This document shows positions 14,151 through 21,756 of a DNA stretch of 21,869 nt, piece after piece. The position numbers and the translations under genes are program-made. Below the pieces are notes generated by a model. The model made no database searches. It was not told where the DNA came from and worked only from the letters and a program-made list of their open reading frames with translations. Source of the stretch: Candidatus Taylorbacteria bacterium RIFCSPLOWO2_01_FULL_50_130 (GTDB lineage Bacteria > Patescibacteriota > Minisyncoccia > Phycocordibacterales > UBA10002); NCBI GenBank assembly GCA_001821155.1, contig MHSB01000008.1, positions 1 through 21,869 on the forward strand. Reading direction: 5' to 3'. Each line of letters begins with the position of its first letter. Position 1 is the stretch's first letter.

Positions 14151-15146
14151 TCACGAGTGCTCAATCAATTTCTTCAACTGATCTTTGGTCAGCCACTCCT
14201 TATTGTTCTGACTCTGATAGCTCCACCCTTCCCGCACTTTTTTTCCCATTCGCTGATATTTCTGATACCGCTTACCCTCCCAAAAGGGAAATTCAGGAAG
14301 CACGACGAAGTACTTGGGGAGCTCCACCGCAAACCGCGACTCCTGGTCGGTTAATAACACTTCATGAAGTTTTTCTCCGGCGCGCAGTCCGATAGTTTCT
14401 TTTTTGGCGTTTGGGATGATTGCGTCTGCCACATCCCCTATCGTCATACTCGGAATTTTTGGTATGAATATTTCCCCTCCCTCCATTTTCTGCAATGCAA
14501 ACATGACGAGTTCGTGCGCCTGTTCTAAATTTAACCAAAATCTGGTCATAGTGGGGTCAGTAATCTTGACCTTCTTCCCCGCTTCCTTATTCCGGAGCAG
14601 AGTCTCGACAAAACTCCCCCTGCTCCCGAGCACGTTTCCGTACCTAACCACAGAAAAAGCAGTTGTACCGCCCGAATATGAATTGGCTGCTATAAAGAGA
14701 CGTTCGGAACAAAATTTGGTGGCGCCATAAAGATTCCCCGGATATGCCGCCTTATCGGTGGAAATCAAAAGAACGTGCTTCACTTTCTGGTCAATAGCGG
14801 CCTCAATAACATTTTGTGTACCGACAACATTGGTTTTGACGGCTTCAAACGGATTATACTCGAGAGCGGGAACTTGCTTCAATGCCGCCGCATGAACGAT
14901 AATGTCAACATCTGAAAACGCCCGCCGCAAGCGGTCCACATCCCGGATATTCCCAAGAAAGAATCGCACCCGGCGGTCCGAAATGCCCGTCTCCATGTGG
15001 TATTGCTTCAGCTCATCGCGGCTGAAAACAATGAGCTTCTTAATGTGATGTCTCGATAGAAGCATGCGCACGAAGCTCTCCCCAAATGAACCGGTTCCTC
15101 CGGTGATCAGCACCGTCTTCCCCTTAAGAAAATCCCGCTTTTTCAT
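14151..15146 (-). CDS. pseB: UDP-N-acetylglucosamine 4,6-dehydratase, configuration-inverting (PseB)
   Basis: A 331-residue short-chain dehydrogenase/reductase of the FlaA1/PseB type. It has the cofactor loop LITGGTGSFGESF (TGGTGSFG, 15-22), HAAALKQVPALEYNPFEAVKTNVVG (85-109) and the active site STDKAAYPGNLYGATK with D131, K132 and Y140, the catalytic trio of H. pylori PseB (D132/K133/Y141). It is followed by RYGNVLGSRGS, TDPTMTRFW and GEKLHEVLL. PseB converts UDP-GlcNAc to the 4-keto-6-deoxy-L-arabino sugar and is the committed step of pseudaminic acid synthesis. Its length matches the family. It starts the long, closely spaced run of genes ending in the PseI gene, with 17 bases to the upstream glycosyltransferase. 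Confidence 0.92.
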   Translation of the reverse strand: MKKRDFLKGKTVLITGGTGSFGESFVRMLLSRHHIKKLIVFSRDELKQYHMETGISDRRVRFFLGNIRDVDRLRRAFSDVDIIVHAAALKQVPALEYNPFEAVKTNVVGTQNVIEAAIDQKVKHVLLISTDKAAYPGNLYGATKFCSERLFIAANSYSGGTTAFSVVRYGNVLGSRGSFVETLLRNKEAGKKVKITDPTMTRFWLNLEQAHELVMFALQKMEGGEIFIPKIPSMTIGDVADAIIPNAKKETIGLRAGEKLHEVLLTDQESRFAVELPKYFVVLPEFPFWEGKRYQKYQRMGKKVREGWSYQSQNNKEWLTKDQLKKLIEHS

Positions 15147-15163
15147 AGCAGTTTCTATAACTT

Positions 15164-16606
15164 CTACTTTTGTAATTCTGTTTCAATGGCCCGAACTATA
15201 TTATGAATATTTTGCCGCACTCCTATTTTGGAAACTTCATGAGTATACGAATCAAAATACGCTTCAACGCTCACCTTATCCAAACATGCCAACAGATTAA
15301 TTACCTTTTGTTGCGATATCTTAAACCCCTTCTTGATTTTTTGCATAGCTTCTTTACAGGAAACCGTGTCCTTAACCTTAAACGCACCTTCGCAATGCTG
15401 ATACCACGGGTAGCCAAAGACGAGAACCGGCTTTGACCTCAAAATAGCTTCCCAACCGACGCTACCGGCGCCGGTAGCCACTGCTTGCGAATGACGAATC
15501 AATTGAAATGAATTCGTCCCCACAGGTACTACTTTCACATTCTTTAGCCCCGCAAGGGCTTCATAATAGCCCTTGGGACGGAAATTATAAAACTTTACCC
15601 CGAGAACCGGCCATAACGCGGGATGCTCTTTCACGTAGATAAACCAGTCTTTGGGAAGTGCGGCAGATAACGTCTCGATCATTAAAAGTTGGTCTGCAAA
15701 AACTCCCGCCTGCGGGCATGTTTGAGATTCCGGTTGATACTGAAGGGTGGCGTATACAAACTTCTTCGCAAAATCGGCCGTTGACTGAACTCTTAGATAT
15801 TCTTTCTTGAGATTAGGACCTAACCTCCGAGGAATATAGGTAAGCAGCGTCATGAAGACAGAAAAATCCCCGTGCACGGTCAAGGATGTCCATAACGAGC
15901 GGAGTTTGATGAAAAACAATCCTATTCCCTTGTAGAAAGAGAGCGCCTGTTGAGTATAGAGTGGAGGCGTGTCTTCACCGATTTCCGCATACTTTTGATA
16001 ATGCCCGCGAGTGCTCGGCCTTAAATCAGCGAGTGAAAACTGTTTATTATCATTGCGTTCTATTTCGTCTATCAAGGCCGATGACCCGACTTTATAATCA
16101 CGCATAACTATAGTCCAACCTGTTGTGAGCAAGATAGGTTCAAAGATAATCGTCTTGATGCGCATCTTTTGTGCAAGGGCATACATAACAAAATCGTATA
16201 CGGTGTGGGGTATAGCGGAGTACACGATTGCATCCGGCTTATACATCTGCAATACACCGTACCAATAGCCAAGAAAACGGTAATAAAGATGTTTCCTCTC
16301 TTCCAGTGAAAATCTCCAATATTTCTTACCCATCATGGTAAGTACGGTGAGTTCGGTTTCCTGAAACTCTCTCATCAAATCCGCCCCGGGCGGTTGAAAA
16401 TCTGAAGTATCCACTCCATTTGCCGGTTTCCCTTCCAAAGCATCAAACACACTATGAAAAATAGTATGCGGGAACTTGGATTGATCAACGCTTCCCTCCC
16501 TAAAATAGGTCCAATAGACTATTTCATGGGATTTCTCCTTCAATTGAGCGACAACATCGCTTAAACCGAACTTTTTCCCGTCCCAGCTTACAAAAAATAA
16601 ACGCAT
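15164..16606 (-). CDS. Capsule-type (KpsS/KpsC-like) glycosyltransferase
   Basis: A 480-residue soluble protein. The C-terminal half resembles the capsule polysaccharide biosynthesis family: LQYQPESQTCPQAGVFADQL (288-307), YVKEHPALWP (KEHP 326-329), VVPVGTNSFQLIRHSQAVAT and TGAGSVGWEAILRSKPVLVFG (378-398). The best-studied members, KpsC and KpsS, transfer Kdo from CMP-Kdo. Because this locus makes CMP-activated nine-carbon sugars, I infer that this protein may transfer the CMP-nonulosonate; that donor assignment is not shown by the sequence. The N-terminal 250 residues are less conserved. A 212-base repeat-rich gap precedes it, so it probably begins a new transcript that continues into pseB. 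Confidence 0.78.
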   Translation of the reverse strand: MRLFFVSWDGKKFGLSDVVAQLKEKSHEIVYWTYFREGSVDQSKFPHTIFHSVFDALEGKPANGVDTSDFQPPGADLMREFQETELTVLTMMGKKYWRFSLEERKHLYYRFLGYWYGVLQMYKPDAIVYSAIPHTVYDFVMYALAQKMRIKTIIFEPILLTTGWTIVMRDYKVGSSALIDEIERNDNKQFSLADLRPSTRGHYQKYAEIGEDTPPLYTQQALSFYKGIGLFFIKLRSLWTSLTVHGDFSVFMTLLTYIPRRLGPNLKKEYLRVQSTADFAKKFVYATLQYQPESQTCPQAGVFADQLLMIETLSAALPKDWFIYVKEHPALWPVLGVKFYNFRPKGYYEALAGLKNVKVVPVGTNSFQLIRHSQAVATGAGSVGWEAILRSKPVLVFGYPWYQHCEGAFKVKDTVSCKEAMQKIKKGFKISQQKVINLLACLDKVSVEAYFDSYTHEVSKIGVRQNIHNIVRAIETELQK

Positions 16607-16666
16607 AAGGTTTTCTAGTTAAACTTCACAAAACACAGTGGGTGACTGTTCAAACCTTTCAAAACA

Positions 16667-16762
16667 CAGACCGCACAAAAGTCCAGACAAAACTTCAAAC
16701 TTCTCAAAGCACAAACTCGCTTCTCTGTTTGGTTTTTTGTGTACTGTGCTTTGTGCGGTCTG
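16667..16762. repeat. Nested inverted repeat (hairpin repeat family, copy 2) in the 16607-16818 gap
   Basis: The 212-base gap between the methyltransferase and the glycosyltransferase holds no gene I can support. Perfect 13-base arms CAGACCGCACAAA (16667-16679) and TTTGTGCGGTCTG (16750-16762) enclose a second pair, CAAAGCAC (16705-16712) with GTGCTTTG (16746-16753). Positions 16727-16753 match 2644-2669 at 25 of 27 aligned columns with one single-base gap. The family may be a dispersed repeat, or may work as a transcript-end or processing hairpin. Confidence 0.65.
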
Positions 16763-16818
16763 TTGGAGTATTGGGCATTGTGCTTTGGGTTCTGTCTGAA
16801 ATTAGATGAATTGTCTTC

Positions 16819-17664
16819 CTACTTTTTTGCCTCAATCCACACCGAAAGGCCGAACCGGTTCGCGAGTTTCTGTTTCAATTTCCTCGGCAGGAGCTTCCCG
16901 AACGGGAGAAACCGGTGCGGGAACACGTCCAGTATGTCAGGATTGTCATAGGTTGCTACCGTTACTCTCGGAAATACCGACCACATGCGCCAAAGTTCCT
17001 GCGGCGTGTAAAACTTGGTGAGCATATTCCCGCCGATTTCCGCGCCGTCTGTGTAGCGGTTGGTAAGTTCCTGCACCGAACGCCTAAGGAGTCCGCCGCG
17101 CAAGATGCCTTTGCCAAAGAGTATGAACCACCGCCAATGCAGGGAATTTTTGTTGTACATCATGGCCGCCGCGCGGCCCCCCTTTTTGAGAACCCGATAT
17201 ATCTCGCGGATGGCGCCCTCCGTGTTCGGCGTATGCATGAGAACGCCCCAAACAAAACAATAGTCAAAGGTTTCGTCAGGATAGGGAATTCGTTCCGCGT
17301 CTCCCACCCGAATATCTCCCTCAAGATGATAGAGCGCAAAACGCTTTTTCGTAAGTTCAATCGCTTTTTCGGTGAGGTCAATCGCAGAAATCTTCGCTCC
17401 CGCACGAGCGAATTGCTCCGTACTCCATCCGCTGCCGCACCCTATATCAAGCACCTTTTTCCCAACAAGTTCTCCATAGGGGACGAACTTTGAAAACAGC
17501 GGGTATCCGTCGTGCGCCCATGGGCACCATTTGAAAATCTTGCGGTCAATGTTGCGGAAAAAAGCCCAGCTTCCTTCTTCCTTCTTCACAAAATACGTGA
17601 ACGGGTAGTTATTCCACCAAGATTTTACTTTGCTTTTCAGCGCTTCGTTCTGTGAATCCATCAT
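16819..17664 (-). CDS. Class I SAM-dependent methyltransferase
   Basis: With the start at 17664 (MMDSQNEALKSKVKSWWNNY; 17661 is equivalent) the protein has 281 residues. A longer frame reaching 17808 would run into the end of the ABC transporter gene and adds residues with no family likeness. Motif I is VLDIGCGSGWSTEQFA (71-86), then ISAIDLTEKAIELTKKRF, VGDAERIPYPDETFDYCFVW and IYRVLKKGGRAAAMMY, a standard Methyltransf_11-type core. The C-terminal 100 residues contain GGNMLTKFYTPQELWRM. It is likely to methylate a glycan or its lipid-linked intermediate, judging from its position 43 bases after the exporter gene. The acceptor is unknown. Confidence 0.83.
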   Translation of the reverse strand: MMDSQNEALKSKVKSWWNNYPFTYFVKKEEGSWAFFRNIDRKIFKWCPWAHDGYPLFSKFVPYGELVGKKVLDIGCGSGWSTEQFARAGAKISAIDLTEKAIELTKKRFALYHLEGDIRVGDAERIPYPDETFDYCFVWGVLMHTPNTEGAIREIYRVLKKGGRAAAMMYNKNSLHWRWFILFGKGILRGGLLRRSVQELTNRYTDGAEIGGNMLTKFYTPQELWRMWSVFPRVTVATYDNPDILDVFPHRFLPFGKLLPRKLKQKLANRFGLSVWIEAKK

Positions 17665-17707
17665 ATAATTAAGATAGTAATTGATTACGCGCGGAACGCA
17701 AAATACT

Positions 17708-19489
17708 TCAGCTCTGTTGCTTGTAAAATTTTGCAAAACGAGAGTCTTCCTGCTTAAGCAAAACGCCGGGCTTTCCTTCTTCAACAATCTTACCTTTTTC
17801 CAGCACAAACACCTTGTCCGCGTTCATGATTGTGGAGAGCCGATGGGCAATGACGATGAGAGTTACCTCGCCGTGGAGCCGCTCGATGGACTCGTGAATA
17901 AGCGTCTCGGATTCCGTGTCAAGGGAACTTGTCGCTTCATCAAGAATAAGCACATCTGGTTTTCGCGCCAGCACGCGGGAGAGGGCGATGCGCTGACGCT
18001 GCCCGACGGAGAGAAAAACACCGCGCTCTCCCACCATTGTCTTGAAACCATCCGGCAAACTCTGAATGAATGCAAGGATGTTTGCCGCGTGAGCGGCATT
18101 TTCAATATCGCTTTTTGTCACGGACGCACTGTAGAACCGTATGTTGTTTTCTATGGTGTCATTGAGGAGAAACACGTCCTGTGACATGTATCCTACGCGC
18201 GCTCTCCAGTCCTTGAGGCGCACACGGGAAATCGGCGTTCCGTCAAGCACAATCTCCCCCTTCTCCGGCTCAATGAGCCGTAAGAGAAGGTCCACAATCG
18301 TGGTCTTCCCCGACCCCGACGGACCGATAAGGCCGACCATTTCCCCTTTTTTTATGGAAAGCAAAATGCTGGAAAGCGCTGGTTCTCCTCTTTGGTACGT
18401 AAAATCCACATCGCGAAACAGAAGCTCCTTTCCAAACGCAAACGGCAGTACTCCGGCATCGCGTTCTGCCGCCGTTTCAGCTTCCTTGCGGTAAGAGAGA
18501 ACGCTTTGCAGATACGGGATTTGAGAACTGATAGTGTGGGCGTGGTTCTGCGCATATTGCACGTTAGTTATAACCTTGTTTAGGGCGTACACTACCACGG
18601 CAAAGGAAGCGAACTCGAACGCGGATGTCTTGTAGAGGAATGCGAACAGACCGATCACAAAAAAGACACTGGCAAGGTGGAGTAGTGAAGCTGAGATATT
18701 CCGGAGGAACGCGGTTTTGAGATAGAGGCCTCGCATGAGAGAAAGAAGCGTCACGCCCCTTTCAAGAGTTTGATTCTCGAGATGCATGGCTTTGATCGTC
18801 TTTGCGCCGATCGTATGCTCGTTTGCAAAATGGGCAAGCCGCTTGTTTTCCCGAACCATGTCTATCGAGACAATCTTGGTTTTCGTGAGAAGCGGAAGAA
18901 ATACAAAGAAAATACACGCACCGGAAATAAAGGCGAGTAGAGCGATGATGGTAGAGATATTAAGGACAAGAATGCTGTAAATGATAAGGTTGGCGCTCAC
19001 GAGCGCGGCGCCGCTCAAATAATAGAGTATTGAAGAACTGGCTACGACCTCGGTCGTGAGCATCTGGTCAAGATGCCCCACTTTTTGCGAGGAGAGGAAC
19101 GGCCACCGCGCGGCGAAGGTTATCCGAAGCAGCATGCTTCGCGTGCGCTCCTCAAAGTCAGCCATGATTTTCGCCGTAATCTGCTGGGAAAAGAACAGAA
19201 AAACTGCTTTGGAAAGAAAGAGCGCCACCATGAAGAAGAGGAGGAATTTCGCCGTATAGGGAAGATGTAGAAATCGGAAAAGTTCAGCGATAGCGAGAGA
19301 AATAGTGTCATTCGCCTTAGTGGCGCCGCCGATAAATGAAAAAAGCGGAATAATCGCCGTGACGCCGATGCCTTCGAGAAGTCCCGAGAGAAAGTTTAGG
19401 GCGGCCATGAGCGCGATACTCCACGCATATTCCCCGAACGCCTGCCGAAACAGGGAGAAGAGATTGCCGATTTTGCGAATGGCGTTCAT
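17708..19489 (-). CDS. ABC exporter (MsbA/PglK-like), fused permease and ATPase
   Basis: A 593-residue half-transporter. Residues 20-320 contain about six transmembrane helices; residues 345-593 form the nucleotide-binding domain with Walker A GPSGSGKT (389-396), Q-loop YMSQD (434-438), signature LSVGQRQR (493-500), Walker B VLILDEATSSLD (513-524) and H-loop IVIAHRL (His549). The layout fits lipid and glycan flippases such as MsbA and PglK, which act as homodimers at the inner membrane. The genes immediately upstream in transcription are a LegB/PglF-type dehydratase and an aminotransferase, as in Pgl-type glycosylation loci. I infer export of a lipid-linked oligosaccharide; the substrate could also be a peptide or lipid. 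The gap to the dehydratase is 14 bases. Confidence 0.88.
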   Translation of the reverse strand: MNAIRKIGNLFSLFRQAFGEYAWSIALMAALNFLSGLLEGIGVTAIIPLFSFIGGATKANDTISLAIAELFRFLHLPYTAKFLLFFMVALFLSKAVFLFFSQQITAKIMADFEERTRSMLLRITFAARWPFLSSQKVGHLDQMLTTEVVASSSILYYLSGAALVSANLIIYSILVLNISTIIALLAFISGACIFFVFLPLLTKTKIVSIDMVRENKRLAHFANEHTIGAKTIKAMHLENQTLERGVTLLSLMRGLYLKTAFLRNISASLLHLASVFFVIGLFAFLYKTSAFEFASFAVVVYALNKVITNVQYAQNHAHTISSQIPYLQSVLSYRKEAETAAERDAGVLPFAFGKELLFRDVDFTYQRGEPALSSILLSIKKGEMVGLIGPSGSGKTTIVDLLLRLIEPEKGEIVLDGTPISRVRLKDWRARVGYMSQDVFLLNDTIENNIRFYSASVTKSDIENAAHAANILAFIQSLPDGFKTMVGERGVFLSVGQRQRIALSRVLARKPDVLILDEATSSLDTESETLIHESIERLHGEVTLIVIAHRLSTIMNADKVFVLEKGKIVEEGKPGVLLKQEDSRFAKFYKQQS

Positions 19490-19503
19490 GTATAGCGGGA
19501 AGG

Positions 19504-20541
19504 TTAAACAAAATGATTGCGGTCCACTTCCTCTATGCGTCCTCGGAGTTCCTTTAGAGTGAGCTTGCGCGCGAACTTGGAAGAAAATCTCTTGTCGTCT
19601 TTTCTGACGCGGGACGCGGGGTAGATGGCGGTATATTCGGAAAAAGCCGCGCCGGAGGGAGTCAGAATGTACATCTCCTTGGTTTCAAGAGCAGATTCCA
19701 CCTCATGGTCGGCAAGCAGTTTCTCATGCATTTTTTCGCCCCTTCGCTTCCCGATAATTTTCGTCGCTATCTCGAAAGGTTTTTTACCGAATGCAGGGGC
19801 AAAGTAGGCGATGCCGGCTTGTACTACGTCGGAAAGTTGCGCCGCCGGCATCTTGAGAACGAATATCTCCTGCCCTTTTCCGAGGAGCGCGGCATGAAGC
19901 ACCAAACTCACCGCTTCGGGTACGGTCATAAAAAAACGAGTCATGTTTGGATCCGTTATCGGAATCGGCTGGCCTTTGTCGATGTGGGACTTAATGAGCG
20001 AGAGAATGCTCCCGCGGCTGCCCAAGACATTCCCGAATCGCACACAGGTGAATTTGGTTTTCGTGCCGCCTTTGTAAAAGTACGTGGCTAGAAACAATTT
20101 CTCTGCCATGAGTTTGGAAACGCCAAGTACGCTTTCCGGCTCCGCGACCTTGTCGGTGGAAATGCCAATTACGTGAGAAGCGCCCGCGCTTCGCGCCGCT
20201 TCAATGACGTTTTGCGTGCCGACGATGTTCGTTTTGACCGCCTCGAATGGATTGTACTCGCAAAGCGGCACGTGCTTCAGCGCGGCGGCGTGAAAAACGA
20301 TGTCAACTCCCTCCATGGCAAGCGCGAGACGCTCCCTGTCGCGAATATCCCCGATGATGAAGCGCATTTTCTCCTCCTCTCCCGCAAGTTCGTGCATCAG
20401 CTGATGGTGCCCCTCTTCGTGGCGTGAAAGTACGCGAATTGTCTTTGGCCCTTTCTTCAAGAGTTGCCGCACGATTTCGGAGCCGATGGAGCCGGTGCCG
20501 CCGGTGACCAGAATGATTTTGCTCTTAAATATATTTTTCAT
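19504..20541 (-). CDS. UDP-GlcNAc 4,6-dehydratase, configuration-retaining (LegB/PglF-type)
   Basis: A 345-residue soluble SDR of the CapD/FlaA1 family. The NAD loop is LVTGGTGSIGSEIV (TGGTGSIG, 13-20); HAAALKHVPLCEYNPFEAVKT follows at about 84-104. The active site reads STDKVAEPESVLGVSK, with D130 and K131 but a leucine (L139) where PseB has its catalytic tyrosine. Loss of that tyrosine is the known mark of the retaining dehydratases (WbpM/PglF/LegB), which give the 4-keto-6-deoxy-D-xylo product leading to bacillosamine or legionaminic acid. It lacks the N-terminal membrane domain of PglF, so LegB is closer in size. The DegT aminotransferase lies 4 bases upstream. Confidence 0.87.
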   Translation of the reverse strand: MKNIFKSKIILVTGGTGSIGSEIVRQLLKKGPKTIRVLSRHEEGHHQLMHELAGEEEKMRFIIGDIRDRERLALAMEGVDIVFHAAALKHVPLCEYNPFEAVKTNIVGTQNVIEAARSAGASHVIGISTDKVAEPESVLGVSKLMAEKLFLATYFYKGGTKTKFTCVRFGNVLGSRGSILSLIKSHIDKGQPIPITDPNMTRFFMTVPEAVSLVLHAALLGKGQEIFVLKMPAAQLSDVVQAGIAYFAPAFGKKPFEIATKIIGKRRGEKMHEKLLADHEVESALETKEMYILTPSGAAFSEYTAIYPASRVRKDDKRFSSKFARKLTLKELRGRIEEVDRNHFV

Positions 20542-20545
20542 GACG

Positions 20546-21667
20546 CTATGGCATCGCCCGCGCTAGCGCATGTGCGATGAATGCGACGTCCGATTTCTTG
20601 AGGCCAATGTAAAACGGAAGCGCGAGCACCCGTTTGCTAACATCTTCGGAGACGGGAAAGTTACCTGACCGGTATCCGAATCGCTTCCGATAAAAACTGA
20701 AGAGGTGAATGGACGGAAGATATGGTTTTGTCGCTATGCCTGCTCGCCCGAGCTTCTGCATAATCATCTCGCGGGAAGCGCCGCGCGGCAAAAGAACAGT
20801 ATACACGAAATAGGTATGCGTGTTTCGAGGCGCGACGTACGGCATGATAATGCGCCCCGCGTGCAAAGCGAGGCATCTTTCGTACCATGCAGCCATCTTC
20901 TGTCGCTCGCGAATAAGAAATGTAATCTTCTCAAGCTGGGCGAGACCGAGGGCCGCGCTCATTTCGGGGAGGCGGTAGTTGTACCCGAGCCGTTCATGGT
21001 TGAGCCACTCTCTGTTTTTCCCCCTTCCCTGATTGCGCAGACTTCGAAAGAGCGCGTCAAGTTTCCCGCTGTTCGTGACAATCATGCCTCCTTCGCCGGT
21101 GGTCATCTGCTTGTTCGGATAAAAGGCAAAAATGCCGGATTCCCCGAATGTGCCGGCCATTCTTTTTCTTCCGTCTAATCCCATCTGCGTCGCGCCGAGA
21201 CTTTCGCACGCGTCCTCTATAATCTTGAGTTTGTGTTTTTTCGCAATCGAGAGGATCCTATCCATCGCGGCGCACTGCCCCAGAATGTGCACCACAAGTA
21301 TCGCCGCTGTTTTGGGGGTGATGGCCGACTCTATTTTTTCAGAGTCAATGTTGTAGGTATGCGGGTCAACATCCACGAATATGGGCTTCGCGCCGACATA
21401 GAGAATCGCGTTTGCCGACGCGACAAATGAGAACGGCGGCGTGATGACCTCATCACCTTCTTTGATGCCGGCGGCAATGAGCGCAAGGTGGAGTCCCGCC
21501 GTGCCGGAAGACACCGCAACGGCGTGCTTTGTTCCCACGAAGCGAGCAAAGCGTTCTTCAAACGCTTCCACTTTGGGGCCGATGGAAAGCACTCCCGAGC
21601 GAAGCGCCTCAAGCGCATAATGCTCTTCTTTCTTTCCGATATGCGGTTTTGCGAGAGGATACTTCAT
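20546..21667 (-). CDS. DegT/DnrJ/EryC1/StrS nucleotide-sugar aminotransferase (PglE/LegC-like)
   Basis: A complete 373-residue PLP enzyme, the usual size for sugar 4-aminotransferases. Motifs are HAVAVSSGTAGLHLALIAAG (48-67), GDEVITPPFSFVASANAIL, VDVDPHTYNID, IIEDACESLGATQMG (D152) and the Schiff-base segment AFYPNKQMTTGEGG (K186), then GYNYRLPEMSAALGLAQL. It would aminate C4 of the 4-keto sugar made by the dehydratase encoded 4 bases downstream, giving UDP-4-amino-4,6-dideoxy-GlcNAc. With the acyltransferase fragment upstream, the set matches the PglF-PglE-PglD or LegB-LegC-LegH order of function. It is distinct from the StrS-branch aminotransferase at 11092-12405. Confidence 0.89.
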   Translation of the reverse strand: MKYPLAKPHIGKKEEHYALEALRSGVLSIGPKVEAFEERFARFVGTKHAVAVSSGTAGLHLALIAAGIKEGDEVITPPFSFVASANAILYVGAKPIFVDVDPHTYNIDSEKIESAITPKTAAILVVHILGQCAAMDRILSIAKKHKLKIIEDACESLGATQMGLDGRKRMAGTFGESGIFAFYPNKQMTTGEGGMIVTNSGKLDALFRSLRNQGRGKNREWLNHERLGYNYRLPEMSAALGLAQLEKITFLIRERQKMAAWYERCLALHAGRIIMPYVAPRNTHTYFVYTVLLPRGASREMIMQKLGRAGIATKPYLPSIHLFSFYRKRFGYRSGNFPVSEDVSKRVLALPFYIGLKKSDVAFIAHALARAMP

Positions 21668-21675
21668 ACAGATAA

Positions 21676-21753
21676 CTTATGACTTATGACATATGACATA
21701 TGATTGAATAACTGAATAACAAGAAGAAGGGGGTCATTCAGTTATTCAGTTAT
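21676..21753. repeat. Heptamer tandem repeat and 13-bp inverted repeat
   Basis: Four consecutive heptamers, CTTATGA twice and then CATATGA twice, occupy 21676-21703. They are followed by an inverted repeat with perfect 13-base arms, ATAACTGAATAAC (21708-21720) and GTTATTCAGTTAT (21741-21753), around a 20-base loop. Together they fill the 89-base gap between the aminotransferase start and the acyltransferase stop. A CATTCAG motif recurs at 21734 and 21764. The style is like the tract at 211-292. Confidence 0.6.
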
Positions 21754-21756
21754 GAG

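Noticed and set aside
15700..15720. Second hairpin insertion (CCCGC-CT-GCGGG) inside the capsule-type glycosyltransferase
   Set aside because: It is a short palindrome within a stretch (QTCPQAGVFADQ) that matches the family pattern, so it is ordinary coding sequence.
16915..17493. 192-codon plus-strand open frame opposite the methyltransferase
   Set aside because: It is antisense to the SAM-binding core of the methyltransferase and shows no family features.
17665..17808. N-terminal extension of the methyltransferase into the ABC transporter gene
   Set aside because: It would overlap the end of the transporter by about 100 bases, and the residues show no relation to methyltransferases.
21676..21753. 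CRISPR array
   Set aside because: The repeats are contiguous heptamers and one inverted repeat. There are no regularly spaced identical repeats with unique spacers and no cas genes.
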